Shown here: one piece after another, positions 36,753 through 46,185 of the stretch
Layout of the letters: the number at the start of each line of letters is the position of its first letter
How positions within the stretch are numbered: position 1 is the stretch's first letter
Assembly: GCA_028288485.1 (NCBI GenBank)
Contig: JAQBNO010000043.1
Span: forward strand, 1-64,000
Source of the DNA: Segetibacter sp.
GTDB lineage: Bacteria; Bacteroidota; Bacteroidia; Chitinophagales; Chitinophagaceae
Length of the DNA stretch: 64,000 bases
Reading direction: 5' to 3'
Program-made: the position numbers and the translations under genes
The notes under the pieces: model-generated
The model's database searches: none
Told to the model about the DNA's origin: nothing
What the model saw: only the letters and a program-made list of their open reading frames with translations

Positions 36753-39170
36753 ATGGAAGTTTTCATAGCACTTCTGTTGATTGTTATACTCGTTACCCTT
36801 ATCTCGGCAAAAGGAAGTATAAATGAAAGAATAGAAAAGCTGGAGAATGAAATGTATAAGCTGAGAAGTTCTATTGATAATATTTCTGCAGGTTCTTCGA
36901 AGGAAGCTACTAAATCAATAACAACTACTACTCCGCCTCCAAAACCCGAAAGAGATTATTGGAAGTCAAGTTTTGAGATAGAAACAAAACCTATAGAGAC
37001 TGAAAAGCCGCCCCTGGAAAAATCAACTATTGAAACGGAATTTGAAGAAGAAGAGTGGGATCAAGAGAATGATCTAGCAGCTATTACAGCAACGGAAGAA
37101 ATATTGACTCCACAACCACCTGTTGCTTCTACGCCTCCAAAACCTGGTTTTTTTGAGCGTAATCCTGATCTTGAAAAGTTTATCGGCGAAAACCTGGTGA
37201 GTAAAATTGGTATTGCGATTCTTGTGCTTGCCATCGGCTTTTTTGTAAAATATGCTATCGACAACGAATGGATAGGTACGATAGGCCGGGTTGCAATCGG
37301 TCTTTTGTGCGGTGGAATATTAGTTGGCATTGCACATAAATTGCAAAAGAATTATCATGCTTTCAGCTCGGTTTTAGTAGGTGGCGGACTTGCTGTTTTT
37401 TATTTTACCATTTCACTTGCGTACCATGAGTATCGCTTGTTTGGCAGTACCACTACCTTTATCATTATGCTGGTGATTACTGCATTTGCGGTAGCGTTAG
37501 CATTGTTATACGACAGGCAGGAAGTGGCGGTTATTGCTTTGGTGGGCGGTTTTGTTTCACCATTTCTTGCCAGTAGCGGCAGCGGAAATTACCAGGCTTT
37601 ATTTATGTATTTGATCATCTTAAATGCAGGGTTACTGGTTATCGCTTATAATAAAGCCTGGCGCTTACTGAACCTGCTTGCTTTTATCTTCACGGCTATA
37701 CTTTTCTGGAGCTGGCTCGGAACGTTACCCGATGTAACAACTGCTTCAACATATCGCAATGCTTTGCTTTTCGCAACAATTTTTTACCTGTTATTCTTTG
37801 CAATAAATATTGCCAATAACATTAAGGAAAACAGGAGGTTCATCGCAGCAGATTTCGGAATTTTACTTTCCAATACGGCCCTTTATTTTTCGGTGGGTTT
37901 GTACTGTCTTGCTTCTACCAATGCCACCGAGTATAACGGACTTTTTAGTGCTTCTATGGGTGTTTTCAACCTTGCGGCTTCGTGGTTTCTTTTTCGTAAT
38001 CAGAAAACAGATCCTAACATTCTTTATTTGCTCATCGGCGTTACGCTCACATTTGTTTCACTAACTGCTCCGCTGCAGTTACATGGAAATCATATTACGT
38101 TGTTCTGGGCATCTGAAGCCGTACTGTTATATTGGTTATATCAAAAGTCGCAAATTAAAATGTTACAGCTTTCTACGGTGATCATTTTTATTGCCATGTT
38201 AGTAAGCCTTGTTATGGATTGGTTTAACGTATATTTTAATAACGATACTTCGCTTCCCATAATCGTAAACAGGGGATTTATTACAACTATTTATTCGGCA
38301 GTTGCAACCTGTATCTTGTTTTTATTGATGGATAAAAAGACTGCTTCAAATACTACCGCCGGTTCTTTCCTTTTCAATAAAAATTATTTCGCCATCGTTG
38401 CAACGGTGCTGTTGTATTTAGCCGGCTTACTTGAAATAGTTTTCCAATTTACCCATGGTTATCCCGGTACTTCTATTCACCTCGCTTACGTTCAGATCTA
38501 CACTTTCAGTTTTGCTCTGTTGTTATTGTTGCTGCCTCAAAAATTATCGGGCAAATATGCAGTTACTTTACAAGCCTTCCTGTTGGCCGCTTGTATCATC
38601 TTGTATCTTATACTTGCAGCGGAAAGTTACTCTTTACAAGAAATGGCATTAATCAAACAAACATTAACAACGCAGTTTACAATAACTCAAATACTTATTG
38701 CCTTGTTAGCTGGCTGTATTTTTTACAGAATGGCCAGGTTGTTACAAGAATATTATAAAACTAATCCTTCAAGCAGTTCATTTTTTACATGGGTCCTGTG
38801 TGTAGCAGTGATCGTATACTTAAGTGTGGAAGTTAATTTATTAGTGAATCAGTTGTTTTATTCTCCACCAACTACTTTAGCTGACATAGCAAGAGTATAT
38901 AATAAAACAGGATTAGCCATCTTATGGGGCGTAAGTTCTTTTGCATTTATGTGGTTAGGTATGCGAAACAAGTACAGACCGCTACGTATTTTTTCACTTA
39001 CATTATTTTCATTAACGCTTATAAAACTGTTTGCCTTCGATATTCGCAATATTGCAGTTGCAGGAAAGATTGCGGCTTTCTTTTGCCTCGGCGTTTTATT
39101 GCTCGTTATTTCTTTTATGTATCAACGACTAAAAAAGATTATTGTTGAAGATGAAAAACCGGCAACATAA
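36753..39170 (+). CDS. DUF2339 multi-pass membrane protein
   Basis: 805 residues. An N-terminal helix (residues 1-20) is followed by a coiled-coil and Pro/Glu/Thr-rich linker to ~130, then NPDLEKFIGENLVSKIGIAILVLAIG, the DUF2339 start, and about 20 further membrane segments. The conserved GGGLAVFYFTISLAYH and GGFVSPFL occur near 210-270. DUF2339 proteins are large inner-membrane proteins of unknown role. The next gene is of the DUF3999 type, its usual partner in other bacteria. Confidence 0.88.
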   Translation: MEVFIALLLIVILVTLISAKGSINERIEKLENEMYKLRSSIDNISAGSSKEATKSITTTTPPPKPERDYWKSSFEIETKPIETEKPPLEKSTIETEFEEEEWDQENDLAAITATEEILTPQPPVASTPPKPGFFERNPDLEKFIGENLVSKIGIAILVLAIGFFVKYAIDNEWIGTIGRVAIGLLCGGILVGIAHKLQKNYHAFSSVLVGGGLAVFYFTISLAYHEYRLFGSTTTFIIMLVITAFAVALALLYDRQEVAVIALVGGFVSPFLASSGSGNYQALFMYLIILNAGLLVIAYNKAWRLLNLLAFIFTAILFWSWLGTLPDVTTASTYRNALLFATIFYLLFFAINIANNIKENRRFIAADFGILLSNTALYFSVGLYCLASTNATEYNGLFSASMGVFNLAASWFLFRNQKTDPNILYLLIGVTLTFVSLTAPLQLHGNHITLFWASEAVLLYWLYQKSQIKMLQLSTVIIFIAMLVSLVMDWFNVYFNNDTSLPIIVNRGFITTIYSAVATCILFLLMDKKTASNTTAGSFLFNKNYFAIVATVLLYLAGLLEIVFQFTHGYPGTSIHLAYVQIYTFSFALLLLLLPQKLSGKYAVTLQAFLLAACIILYLILAAESYSLQEMALIKQTLTTQFTITQILIALLAGCIFYRMARLLQEYYKTNPSSSSFFTWVLCVAVIVYLSVEVNLLVNQLFYSPPTTLADIARVYNKTGLAILWGVSSFAFMWLGMRNKYRPLRIFSLTLFSLTLIKLFAFDIRNIAVAGKIAAFFCLGVLLLVISFMYQRLKKIIVEDEKPAT

Positions 39171-39197
39171 GCTAATAATAAAATGAGGTCAGGAACT

Positions 39198-39258
39198 GTT
39201 ATGGTACGGGCTTTCGTTCTTTGATGTTCATCGTTGCGTCGCATTCCGTTCATCTTTT
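39198..39258 (+). repeat. Dispersed TGCGTCGCA element, copy 8
   Basis: GTTATGGTACGGGCTTTC, then TTCATCGTTGCGTCGCATTC and TTTTAGTAC. It lies between the DUF2339 and DUF3999-like genes. Confidence 0.65.
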
Positions 39259-39368
39259 AGTACTTGTATGATGCCTATTTTCGCGTTGTATTGTTTAAAA
39301 ACTTTGGTTAGAATAAGCTGAACCTTTATAAATAATTTAAAGATATTTTGGAAACACAAAACGATTAA

Positions 39369-40604
39369 ATGCTGTTTAAAAATTTATATTACCGATTTAT
39401 AAAAGCAATTCTTTGTTTCACTTTCGTATGCCTTGCAGCAACGGTCAGCAGCCAGCATCATAAATATAAGGCACAGTTACCTGTTGTCGATTCCAGCGCT
39501 TTTTATAAAATTCAAATACCTCCAATAATTGCAGGAAAAAGTAAACACGGCCTGGCAGATGTACGAATAATAAATAAAAAAGGAATAGAGACTCCATATA
39601 TCATCAAAACAGCAGAAGCAGAATTTACAGAGAAGGAATTTGAAGAATTTCCGATACTAACTAAGAGGAGAGGAGCAGATAATCAAACACATGTTGTAAT
39701 TGAAAATCTGGCAAAAGATCGATTGGGCAATCTTTTATTACTGATTAAAAATACAGAGGCACAAAGAACAGTAACGTTAAGCGGTGGTGAAGATACGTCG
39801 GCCTGGTATGTTATTAAAGAGAACCTGTTGCTCGAGAATTATTTTAATAATACTTCAAATGGTAGCTTTATCCAGGCGATCACTTTCCCGCCTGTTGATT
39901 ATCGTTTTCTCAAGATCACTATTTTAGGAAAAGATGTATTGCCGGTTAATATTATAAAGGCAGGCATTTACACAGGTAAGTATTTAAGCGGAAGGTTTGT
40001 ACAACTGCCGGCACCAGTTCTCATTCAAACCGACAGCAGCGATAAAAGAAGTTATATACACTTACATTTTAATGAGACCTACCAGGTCGATAAATTAGAG
40101 TTACAGGTTACCGGCCCGAAGTATTATAAACGCCGTGTCTCATTTTATCCTGGTACTAATGTCAACAATGCCTCACTTAAATTTGATGTAACGTCTAAAG
40201 ATCCTGCTTCCTTTCGGCTTGGATTTAAAGCAAAGGATATTTTGCTCGTCATAGATAATGAAGACAATCCACCATTACTGGTTGAAAATGCCAGGGGTTG
40301 GCAATTGAATAAATACCTGTTATCGTACCTGGAGAAAGGGCAGTCTTACGAGCTGTTATTCGGTGACAGCGCTGCTTTTGCACCCGCTTACGACCTTGCA
40401 TTTTTTGCGGACAGCATTCCTTCAACCTTGCAGGAAACTAAACCTTTTAATGTAGTTGAGAATCATAATGCACCTTCTGTAAAACCGAAGCAGAACGATT
40501 CACCTTCTATCGTTTTATGGATTGTTATCATTGCTGTATTAGGTCTTTTGTTATTTGCGTCTTATAAATTGATGTCGGATGTTGAACGTAAAAAAGTTAC
40601 CTAG
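39369..40604 (+). CDS. DUF3999-like exported protein
   Basis: 411 residues with a signal peptide (residues ~1-28, ending around CLAATVSSQ), a beta-rich extracytoplasmic domain (two visible modules, ~35-200 and ~200-345), and a single C-terminal membrane helix at ~380-400 (IVLWIVIIAVLGLLLFASYKL). The layout and its position right after DUF2339 match the DUF3999 family. It probably acts with DUF2339 at the inner membrane; no reaction is known. Confidence 0.7.
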   Translation: MLFKNLYYRFIKAILCFTFVCLAATVSSQHHKYKAQLPVVDSSAFYKIQIPPIIAGKSKHGLADVRIINKKGIETPYIIKTAEAEFTEKEFEEFPILTKRRGADNQTHVVIENLAKDRLGNLLLLIKNTEAQRTVTLSGGEDTSAWYVIKENLLLENYFNNTSNGSFIQAITFPPVDYRFLKITILGKDVLPVNIIKAGIYTGKYLSGRFVQLPAPVLIQTDSSDKRSYIHLHFNETYQVDKLELQVTGPKYYKRRVSFYPGTNVNNASLKFDVTSKDPASFRLGFKAKDILLVIDNEDNPPLLVENARGWQLNKYLLSYLEKGQSYELLFGDSAAFAPAYDLAFFADSIPSTLQETKPFNVVENHNAPSVKPKQNDSPSIVLWIVIIAVLGLLLFASYKLMSDVERKKVT

Positions 40605-40648
40605 TTGAGCGACAATACATCGAACCCTAAGCGTGGTGAAAGATGGTT

Positions 40649-40706
40649 AAAAGTACAAGAGTGCCACGCCCATCCAAGCCGGTCCAGCCGGCCCGGCAAC
40701 AAAAGA
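40649..40706 (-). repeat. Dispersed TGCGTCGCA element, copy 9 (variant core)
   Basis: On the minus strand: CTTTTGTTGCCGGGCCGGC, then GGGCGTGGCACTCTTGTACT and TTT. The core reads GCGTGGCA instead of GCGTCGCA. The rest of 40605-41071 holds no supported gene. Confidence 0.65.
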
Positions 40707-41071
40707 TGCTTCAAGCACGAAATGGTGGCGACTTGAAAATTATATCAATAAACGGAATGTTCTTTCTTAAGATTTAATTTTTAAAACTTCATCTTGTAAG
40801 GGGCTTCCTATGGCTCTAAGGCAACTTATAACTGCACCTGTGGAAAATTTCCACCACTAATATTATGGTTAATTGCATTATATATGTTGATGTAAATATT
40901 GAAGAAAACAGTTAAACATTTTTGTAAAAAGATTTTGTTTAGCTAAAAGCCATTGTATTTAAACTACTTATAAACAAATCCCGCTGTATTCTCCTATAAT
41001 TCCTTCCCGTTTAAAAGTAAATAATCAACGCGGCACATCATTTTCTTTGTTACAGGTTCACAAATGGCTAT

Positions 41072-43741
41072 ATGAAAATTGAACAGTTAAGAGTTTTAGA
41101 TGGACCAAACTACTGGTCAGTAAAAAGAAAGCAGTTAATTCTTATCCGTCTCGATCTGGGGGAGATGAGGGGAGTGGCGACCAACAGAATTAAAGGTTTT
41201 TATGAGAGGTTAAAAGCAGTCTTTCCTTCCATGCATGTACACAGATGTACTAAAGGAACACCGGGGGGCTTTTTTGAGAGGGTGCAAGAGGGAACAAGCA
41301 TAGCACATGTTGTAGAGCACATTGCTTTAGAGCTGCAAAAGCTGGCGGGCATGAATACCGGCTTTGGCCGTACAAGGCATACAGGCGATGTTGGTGTATA
41401 CAACGTTGCGTTCTCTTACGTTGAACAAAACGCCGGGAAATATGCCGCAGAAGCTGCTGTTAATATTGCAACTGCTTTGATTAAAAATGAGCCTTATGAC
41501 CTTGCAAAAGACATCGAAGAATTAAAGGAATTGTGGGAAGCATACGGCTTTGGTCCGAGCACAGGTTCAATTGTAGATGAGGCGGCCCGAAGAAATATTC
41601 CCATCCTTCGTGTTGATGGCAATTCACTTGTTCAGTTCGGCTACGGAAGTAATCAAAAAAGAATTGCTGCCACCATTGCAAGCACTACCAGCAATATAGC
41701 AGTAGAATTAGCCGGCGATAAAAAAGCAACAAAAAATATTCTCGATGCGGAAAACATACCGGTACCAAAAGGTGGAGTTGTATTCAGTGAAGTTGGATTA
41801 AAAGAATTAATAGATGAAATTGGTTATCCTGTAGTAGTTAAGCCACGCGATGGTAACCAGGGCAAGGGCGCTACCACAAACATTAACACCTGGGATGAGG
41901 CCATCGTCGCTTTTAAAGCTGCAAAATATTATTCGGCAGGTGTGATTTGTGAGAAGTTTATAAGTGGAGACGATTACCGCGCACTGGTTATTAATTACAA
42001 ATTTGTTGCTGCTGCCATGCGTAAGCCTGCTGCTGTAACCGGCAACGGCTTTCATACCATACAACAGCTGATCGACATTGTGAACAAAGATTCGCGTCGC
42101 GGCAAGGGGCATGAAAACGTAATGACGAAAATTAAAGTGGATGATGCCACCCTGCAGTTACTGTCGAAGAAAGGATATACACTCGAAACCGTATTACCTG
42201 CAGGTGTTGAATGTTGGCTGAAAACAACCGCAAACCTAAGCACAGGAGGAACCGCAACTGATGTAACAGATAAGGTTCATCCAAAAAATATTTCTTTGTT
42301 TAACAGGATTGCACGGGTAATAGGCTTAGACATTTGTGGTATAGATATCATGGCCCGTGACCTGTCAACACCTATTATTGAAAATGGCGGCGCAGTAATA
42401 GAAGTAAACGCTGCACCTGGCTTTAGAATGCACCTGCAACCTTCAGAAGGTAAGCCTCGTAATGTAGCGGCACCAGTACTCGATATGTTGTTTCCTAAAG
42501 GCACCACCCCAACAATACCCATTATTGCGGTAACCGGTACTAATGGTAAAACTACCACCACCCGCCTGGTTGCCCACATGTGCAGACAACAAGGCATAAC
42601 TACTGGTTACACTACAACCGAGGGTATTTATATCCAGGACGAACAGTTGGTGGAGGGCGATTGTTCAGGACCAACATCTGCACGGTTCATATTAAAGGAT
42701 CCAGGTGTGCAAATGGCAGTTCTTGAGTGTGCCAGAGGTGGAATTTTACGGGGCGGTTTAGGCTTTAATGAATGTGATGTAGCCGTCGTAACAAATGTTG
42801 CGGAAGATCATTTGGGATTGGGCGGAATAAATACAATAGAGCAACTGGCAAGAGTAAAAGCCGTTGTTCCCGAATCTGTAAAAGCGGGAGGTTATGCGAT
42901 ATTGAATGCTGACGACGATCTGGTTTTGAATATGCGTGAAAAGCTGTCGTGCAACATTGCCTTATATTCTTTGCAGGCAAATAATCCTCATCTTCAGAAG
43001 CATTATGAAGAAGGTGGCCTTGCTGCTGTCTACGAAAACAATTATATCAATATCTATGATGGCTTTCAGAAGATAAGGGTTGAAAAGGCAGCACGCATTC
43101 CGATCACTTTTGGCGGTAAGGCCGAATTCAATATCGCCAATGTATTAGGTGCTGTACTTGCGGGGTACGTTAGAAAGTTTAGCCTGGAGAGTATCCGCAA
43201 ATCATTGTTGACATTTGTTCCTTCGCCTGAACTTACACCTGGCAGAATGAATATTTTCAACTTCAACGATTTTACCGTTATGGTTGATTATGCGCACAAT
43301 CCCCATGGTATTAAGGCTCTAGGTAAATTTATTCAGTCAGTAAAGGCCGCGGCTAAAGTTGGTATTATAGCTGGCGTAGGTGACCGCAGAGATGAAGACC
43401 TGGTAATGCTGGGTGCCGAAGCAGCCCCTCTGTTCGACGAAGTGATTGTACGTATGGACGATTACTTGCGAGGTAGAACCATGGAGGAGATATTTCAACT
43501 GGTAAGCGCAGGTATAAAAGCAGTCGACAGGAATAAGAAAATAACCTTAATACCCGATGAGAGCGAAGCTGTAAAAATAGCAATAAGCAAAGCATGCCCC
43601 GGAAGTTTTGTAGTTGTGCTAACCGATAAAGTCGACAGGGTTATAGAAATTACAAAGTCGTGTTTACTGCACGACCGTCAACAAAAGAAATTGCCTTTGG
43701 CGTTGCCGCCATTGCAAAACTTTTCATTCCTGCAAATATAG
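41072..43741 (+). CDS. cphA: Cyanophycin synthetase
   Basis: 889 residues, the usual length for CphA. The N-terminal ~160 residues (MKIEQLRVLDGPNYWS...) form the CphA-specific domain. An ATP-grasp domain spans ~215-480 with VVKPRDGNQGKGATTN and IEVNAAPGFRMH; a Mur-ligase domain begins with VTGTNGKTTTTRLVAH near residue 488 and contains EDHLGLGG and VDYAHNPHG. Both active sites look intact. The enzyme builds the Asp-Arg storage polymer cyanophycin in the cytoplasm. An isoaspartyl peptidase lies at 46960; no cyanophycinase (CphB) gene is seen in the window. Confidence 0.95.
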   Translation: MKIEQLRVLDGPNYWSVKRKQLILIRLDLGEMRGVATNRIKGFYERLKAVFPSMHVHRCTKGTPGGFFERVQEGTSIAHVVEHIALELQKLAGMNTGFGRTRHTGDVGVYNVAFSYVEQNAGKYAAEAAVNIATALIKNEPYDLAKDIEELKELWEAYGFGPSTGSIVDEAARRNIPILRVDGNSLVQFGYGSNQKRIAATIASTTSNIAVELAGDKKATKNILDAENIPVPKGGVVFSEVGLKELIDEIGYPVVVKPRDGNQGKGATTNINTWDEAIVAFKAAKYYSAGVICEKFISGDDYRALVINYKFVAAAMRKPAAVTGNGFHTIQQLIDIVNKDSRRGKGHENVMTKIKVDDATLQLLSKKGYTLETVLPAGVECWLKTTANLSTGGTATDVTDKVHPKNISLFNRIARVIGLDICGIDIMARDLSTPIIENGGAVIEVNAAPGFRMHLQPSEGKPRNVAAPVLDMLFPKGTTPTIPIIAVTGTNGKTTTTRLVAHMCRQQGITTGYTTTEGIYIQDEQLVEGDCSGPTSARFILKDPGVQMAVLECARGGILRGGLGFNECDVAVVTNVAEDHLGLGGINTIEQLARVKAVVPESVKAGGYAILNADDDLVLNMREKLSCNIALYSLQANNPHLQKHYEEGGLAAVYENNYINIYDGFQKIRVEKAARIPITFGGKAEFNIANVLGAVLAGYVRKFSLESIRKSLLTFVPSPELTPGRMNIFNFNDFTVMVDYAHNPHGIKALGKFIQSVKAAAKVGIIAGVGDRRDEDLVMLGAEAAPLFDEVIVRMDDYLRGRTMEEIFQLVSAGIKAVDRNKKITLIPDESEAVKIAISKACPGSFVVVLTDKVDRVIEITKSCLLHDRQQKKLPLALPPLQNFSFLQI

Positions 43742-43854
43742 CCGGCTAGTTTGTCCTGTTTTCATAGCCTGTGTTGTATGGGTGGCAGCACAGGCACTTT
43801 TATGTTCCTACCCTTCTTCAGCAGTCCTATAATCTTCGTGCTATAGACAGAAGA

Positions 43855-43917
43855 TTTTTTGGACCAGGCAATGGAATTCTATTATGCATCCTTGCGTCGC
43901 ACTCTTGTGCTTTTTTG
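43855..43917 (+). repeat. Dispersed TGCGTCGCA element, copy 10
   Basis: TTTTTTGGACCAGGCAATGG, then GCATCCTTGCGTCGCACTCT and TGTGCTTTTTT. It is well preserved. A 62-codon open frame on the minus strand (43882-44070) ends within it and is not accepted as a gene. Confidence 0.85.
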
Positions 43918-44103
43918 CTTTCCGCAGCCAACAAATAAGAACGCAACTAGTATAAAAAGTGAACAGGCACGCAATTTTCCCGCGGTAGCTAAAGAAAATT
44001 GAATGCCTGTAGAAGTAAAGTCCGAACTTTTATTTTCCGTAATTTTTGGAGCGGCCTTTGTGCAATCCACGCAGATACAGCTGTTGCAACTGGCTGGGTT
44101 TAC

Positions 44104-44382
44104 TTAACTCCATATGTCTCTGCCCGGCTCGGTATTCTCGTGTTTTTCTACTGCCGACAGCAATGCGTTTATCAGATCTTTATCAGGAGTGTGTTTATTT
44201 CCTTCGGTTAAGATCTTTTTTTCGGGATTTACGATTATTTTACCTCCTGGTAAAACGTTGTGAAGTTCTCTATCTGGAACCTGGATAGTAATAACGCTCT
44301 CTTCGTTGTGACCGGTAATGGTTACAAGAGCAGTATAATAAGAATTGCGGTAATTAAAATCGGTTGAGAAAACGCGTGCCAT
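44104..44382 (-). CDS. Small hypothetical protein, 92 aa
   Basis: The sequence MARVFSTDFNYRNSYYTALV shows a beta-rich opening, followed by GHNEESVITIQVPDRELHN and a charged tail. The open frame, natural ATG and protein-like composition support a real cytoplasmic gene; it has no membrane segment. I do not recognise the family. It is upstream (in transcription direction) of the repeat copy 10 and downstream of the structured region at 44.5 kb. Confidence 0.65.
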   Translation of the reverse strand: MARVFSTDFNYRNSYYTALVTITGHNEESVITIQVPDRELHNVLPGGKIIVNPEKKILTEGNKHTPDKDLINALLSAVEKHENTEPGRDIWS

Positions 44383-44487
44383 AATGTGATATTTAATTCA
44401 ATAATCGAATGAGTAATTGTTTGTCCTCTTATCAGGAAATAAAGTCGAGTAACAAACTGCAACAGTATTTAAAGAAACAGGGGAAAA

Positions 44488-44667
44488 AACTTTCTGTCGA
44501 AAGTTAAAAAGAAACCGTTTAAAATTTAAACTCTTTCCGGCGTAAAGCCCACCCCCTTACGTTTGCTTTAACCAAATTGCCTGCTTCACTTTCCCTTTTA
44601 AATTTTAAACAGTTTCTAAGAGTTAATAATATTTTCCAACCTGCTGCAATTCGCAGGCAGGTTTTGT
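44488..44667 (+). ncRNA. Candidate structured small RNA ending in a terminator
   Basis: Three stem-loops follow one another: AACTTTC-TGTC-GAAAGTT (44488-44505); a long inverted repeat with arms at 44511-44531 and 44596-44616 (GAAACCGTTTAAAATTTAAA and its near complement, one mismatch) around a 64-base pyrimidine-rich loop; and a GC-rich hairpin AACCTGCTGC/GCAGGCAGGTT at 44638-44662 followed by TTTTG. There is no open frame. The layout resembles a small RNA of ~180 nt, but the long arms could also be a mobile element's ends. Confidence 0.4.
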
Positions 44668-44736
44668 ATAGTGTCGAAAAGTAGAATTGAAATGAATTTT
44701 GCTCGTTGTTGTAATTGGAGAAGTTGAAGCCAGTTA

Positions 44737-44765
44737 TTGAGGCTGGCAGGACTAACCAGCCTCAA
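44737..44765. repeat. Perfect inverted repeat TTGAGGCTGG
   Basis: TTGAGGCTGG and CCAGCCTCAA with 9 bases between. No T tract follows. It is part of a 1-kb stretch (44383-45478) without genes. Confidence 0.5.
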
Positions 44766-45229
44766 CCGGAGCAAGAACAAGAAGAGTATTCATCTAAAAC
44801 TAAAACTATAATTAGGCGTGAGAAGATTACCTGTGACTACATCTGTAAAAAAGATAACCCCTCACTATATCGTTATTCGTGTGCTTTCATGTAATGACTG
44901 CAAGTAGCGAAATAAATAGATGCAAGACAAGCCGTACTTGTCCACACCTTGTTTCTTGTTCTTAAATTACAGGGGCAATATTAGTATGTGAATAGTTTTT
45001 AAGCTAGCTGCAGGTTAGTATTCTTTACAGTAAACGGCGAAGAGAAGAGGACATTTTATTCTGCGTTAACGGCTTTTGATTATAGTGACACAACTTTTTA
45101 CTTTTAAAAACAATGGTAAAAAAGCTTCCGCTTTTATTCCTTTTTTTTAAAAAAATCCAGCATACATCAGAATATGAATAGTCTTGAAAGCTGGATTAGG
45201 TTGGCTATAAAGAATGAAAGGTTGTAATA

Positions 45230-45257
45230 AATAAGTCATAGTCCATTCTGACTTATT
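45230..45257. repeat. Inverted repeat AATAAGTCA, 10-base spacer
   Basis: AATAAGTCA and TGACTTATT are exact arms, about 220 bases before the first DUF421 gene. It may be a regulator site; no operator is established. Confidence 0.4.
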
Positions 45258-45478
45258 CGTCGAATGTGTTGCTTAATAACGACCGAATAGGTTCTACAAC
45301 TTTTGTGTGAACATCATTCCCCAAAAAGATTAATATACGAATTGATCGCAAATTTCAAAGTAAAAGAACCGCTTTTCTGCCTTATGTCCCTTTCATAAAG
45401 ATAATCCGGCTTTGTATTTTATTAATTATCATGTTTTGGCTTGAATTTTTCAAGTTCCTTTTTCTAAATGGAAGTAGT

Positions 45479-46174
45479 ATGAAACCAGAGGAAATTCATT
45501 TAGGAGATATTAAAAGGTGGCTTTTTGGGCAGACACCTCCGCAATTTATGTGGGAAGTTGCTCTACGCACCGTCCTTATTTTCATTATTCTATTGTTGGC
45601 TGTACATCTTATGGGCAAGCGGATGTCAGGGCAAATTACGTTGACAGAATTAGCTGTTATGATCACTCTGGGAGCAATAGTTTCGCCCGTTATGCAGTTG
45701 CCTGACCGCGGTATTTTCTTTGGAGTTGTGGTTCTTGCCGTTGCAGTTGTTTTCCAGCGCGGGATTAATTACCTGGGCTTCAAAAACGAAAAAGTAGAGA
45801 AGTTAACCCAGGGTGAAATGAGTCTTTTAATTAAAGACGGGAAACTGGTTCTCGAGGAAATGGCGAAAACGAATTTAACAAAGCAACAGGTGTTTGCGAT
45901 GTTGCGGGAAAAGAAAATACAAAATCTCGGAAAAGTAAAAAGAGCTTACCTGGAAGCATGCGGAGTGTTTAGCATTTTCGAATCGGATGAAACAAAGCTG
46001 GGTCTTCCCGTATTACCTGCAAGCGACCCTGTTATAAAAAGTATTCTCGGGGAATCCCCCGACAGCATTATGGCTTGTTGTAATTGTGGTCATGTTCAAA
46101 CAACTTCGGGGAAGGATTCCAGGTGCGACTTATGTAATGCGGCCGAATGGACTAAAGCTTATCTTTCTAAATAA
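45479..46174 (+). CDS. DUF421 membrane protein with C-terminal zinc ribbon (copy A)
   Basis: 231 residues from ATG at 45479 (MKPEEIHLGDIKRWLFGQTP); the frame opens at 45431 but the paralogue starts at the matching position. Three membrane helices (~25-95) lead to the DUF421/YetF domain with KRMSGQITLTELAVMITLGA and GKVKRAYLEACGVFSIFE. The last ~30 residues carry CCNCG...CDLCNAAEWTKA, a zinc-ribbon-like set. The gene sits 11 bases before copy B, and the two are clearly duplicated. Role unknown; inner-membrane location is likely. Confidence 0.88.
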   Translation: MKPEEIHLGDIKRWLFGQTPPQFMWEVALRTVLIFIILLLAVHLMGKRMSGQITLTELAVMITLGAIVSPVMQLPDRGIFFGVVVLAVAVVFQRGINYLGFKNEKVEKLTQGEMSLLIKDGKLVLEEMAKTNLTKQQVFAMLREKKIQNLGKVKRAYLEACGVFSIFESDETKLGLPVLPASDPVIKSILGESPDSIMACCNCGHVQTTSGKDSRCDLCNAAEWTKAYLSK

Positions 46175-46185
46175 CATAAAAGACA

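Noticed and set aside
43882-44070. Minus-strand 62-codon frame with a lipobox-like LFVGCG
   Set aside because: Its C-terminal ten residues are translated from dispersed copy 10, and the putative lipobox is far from the N-terminus.
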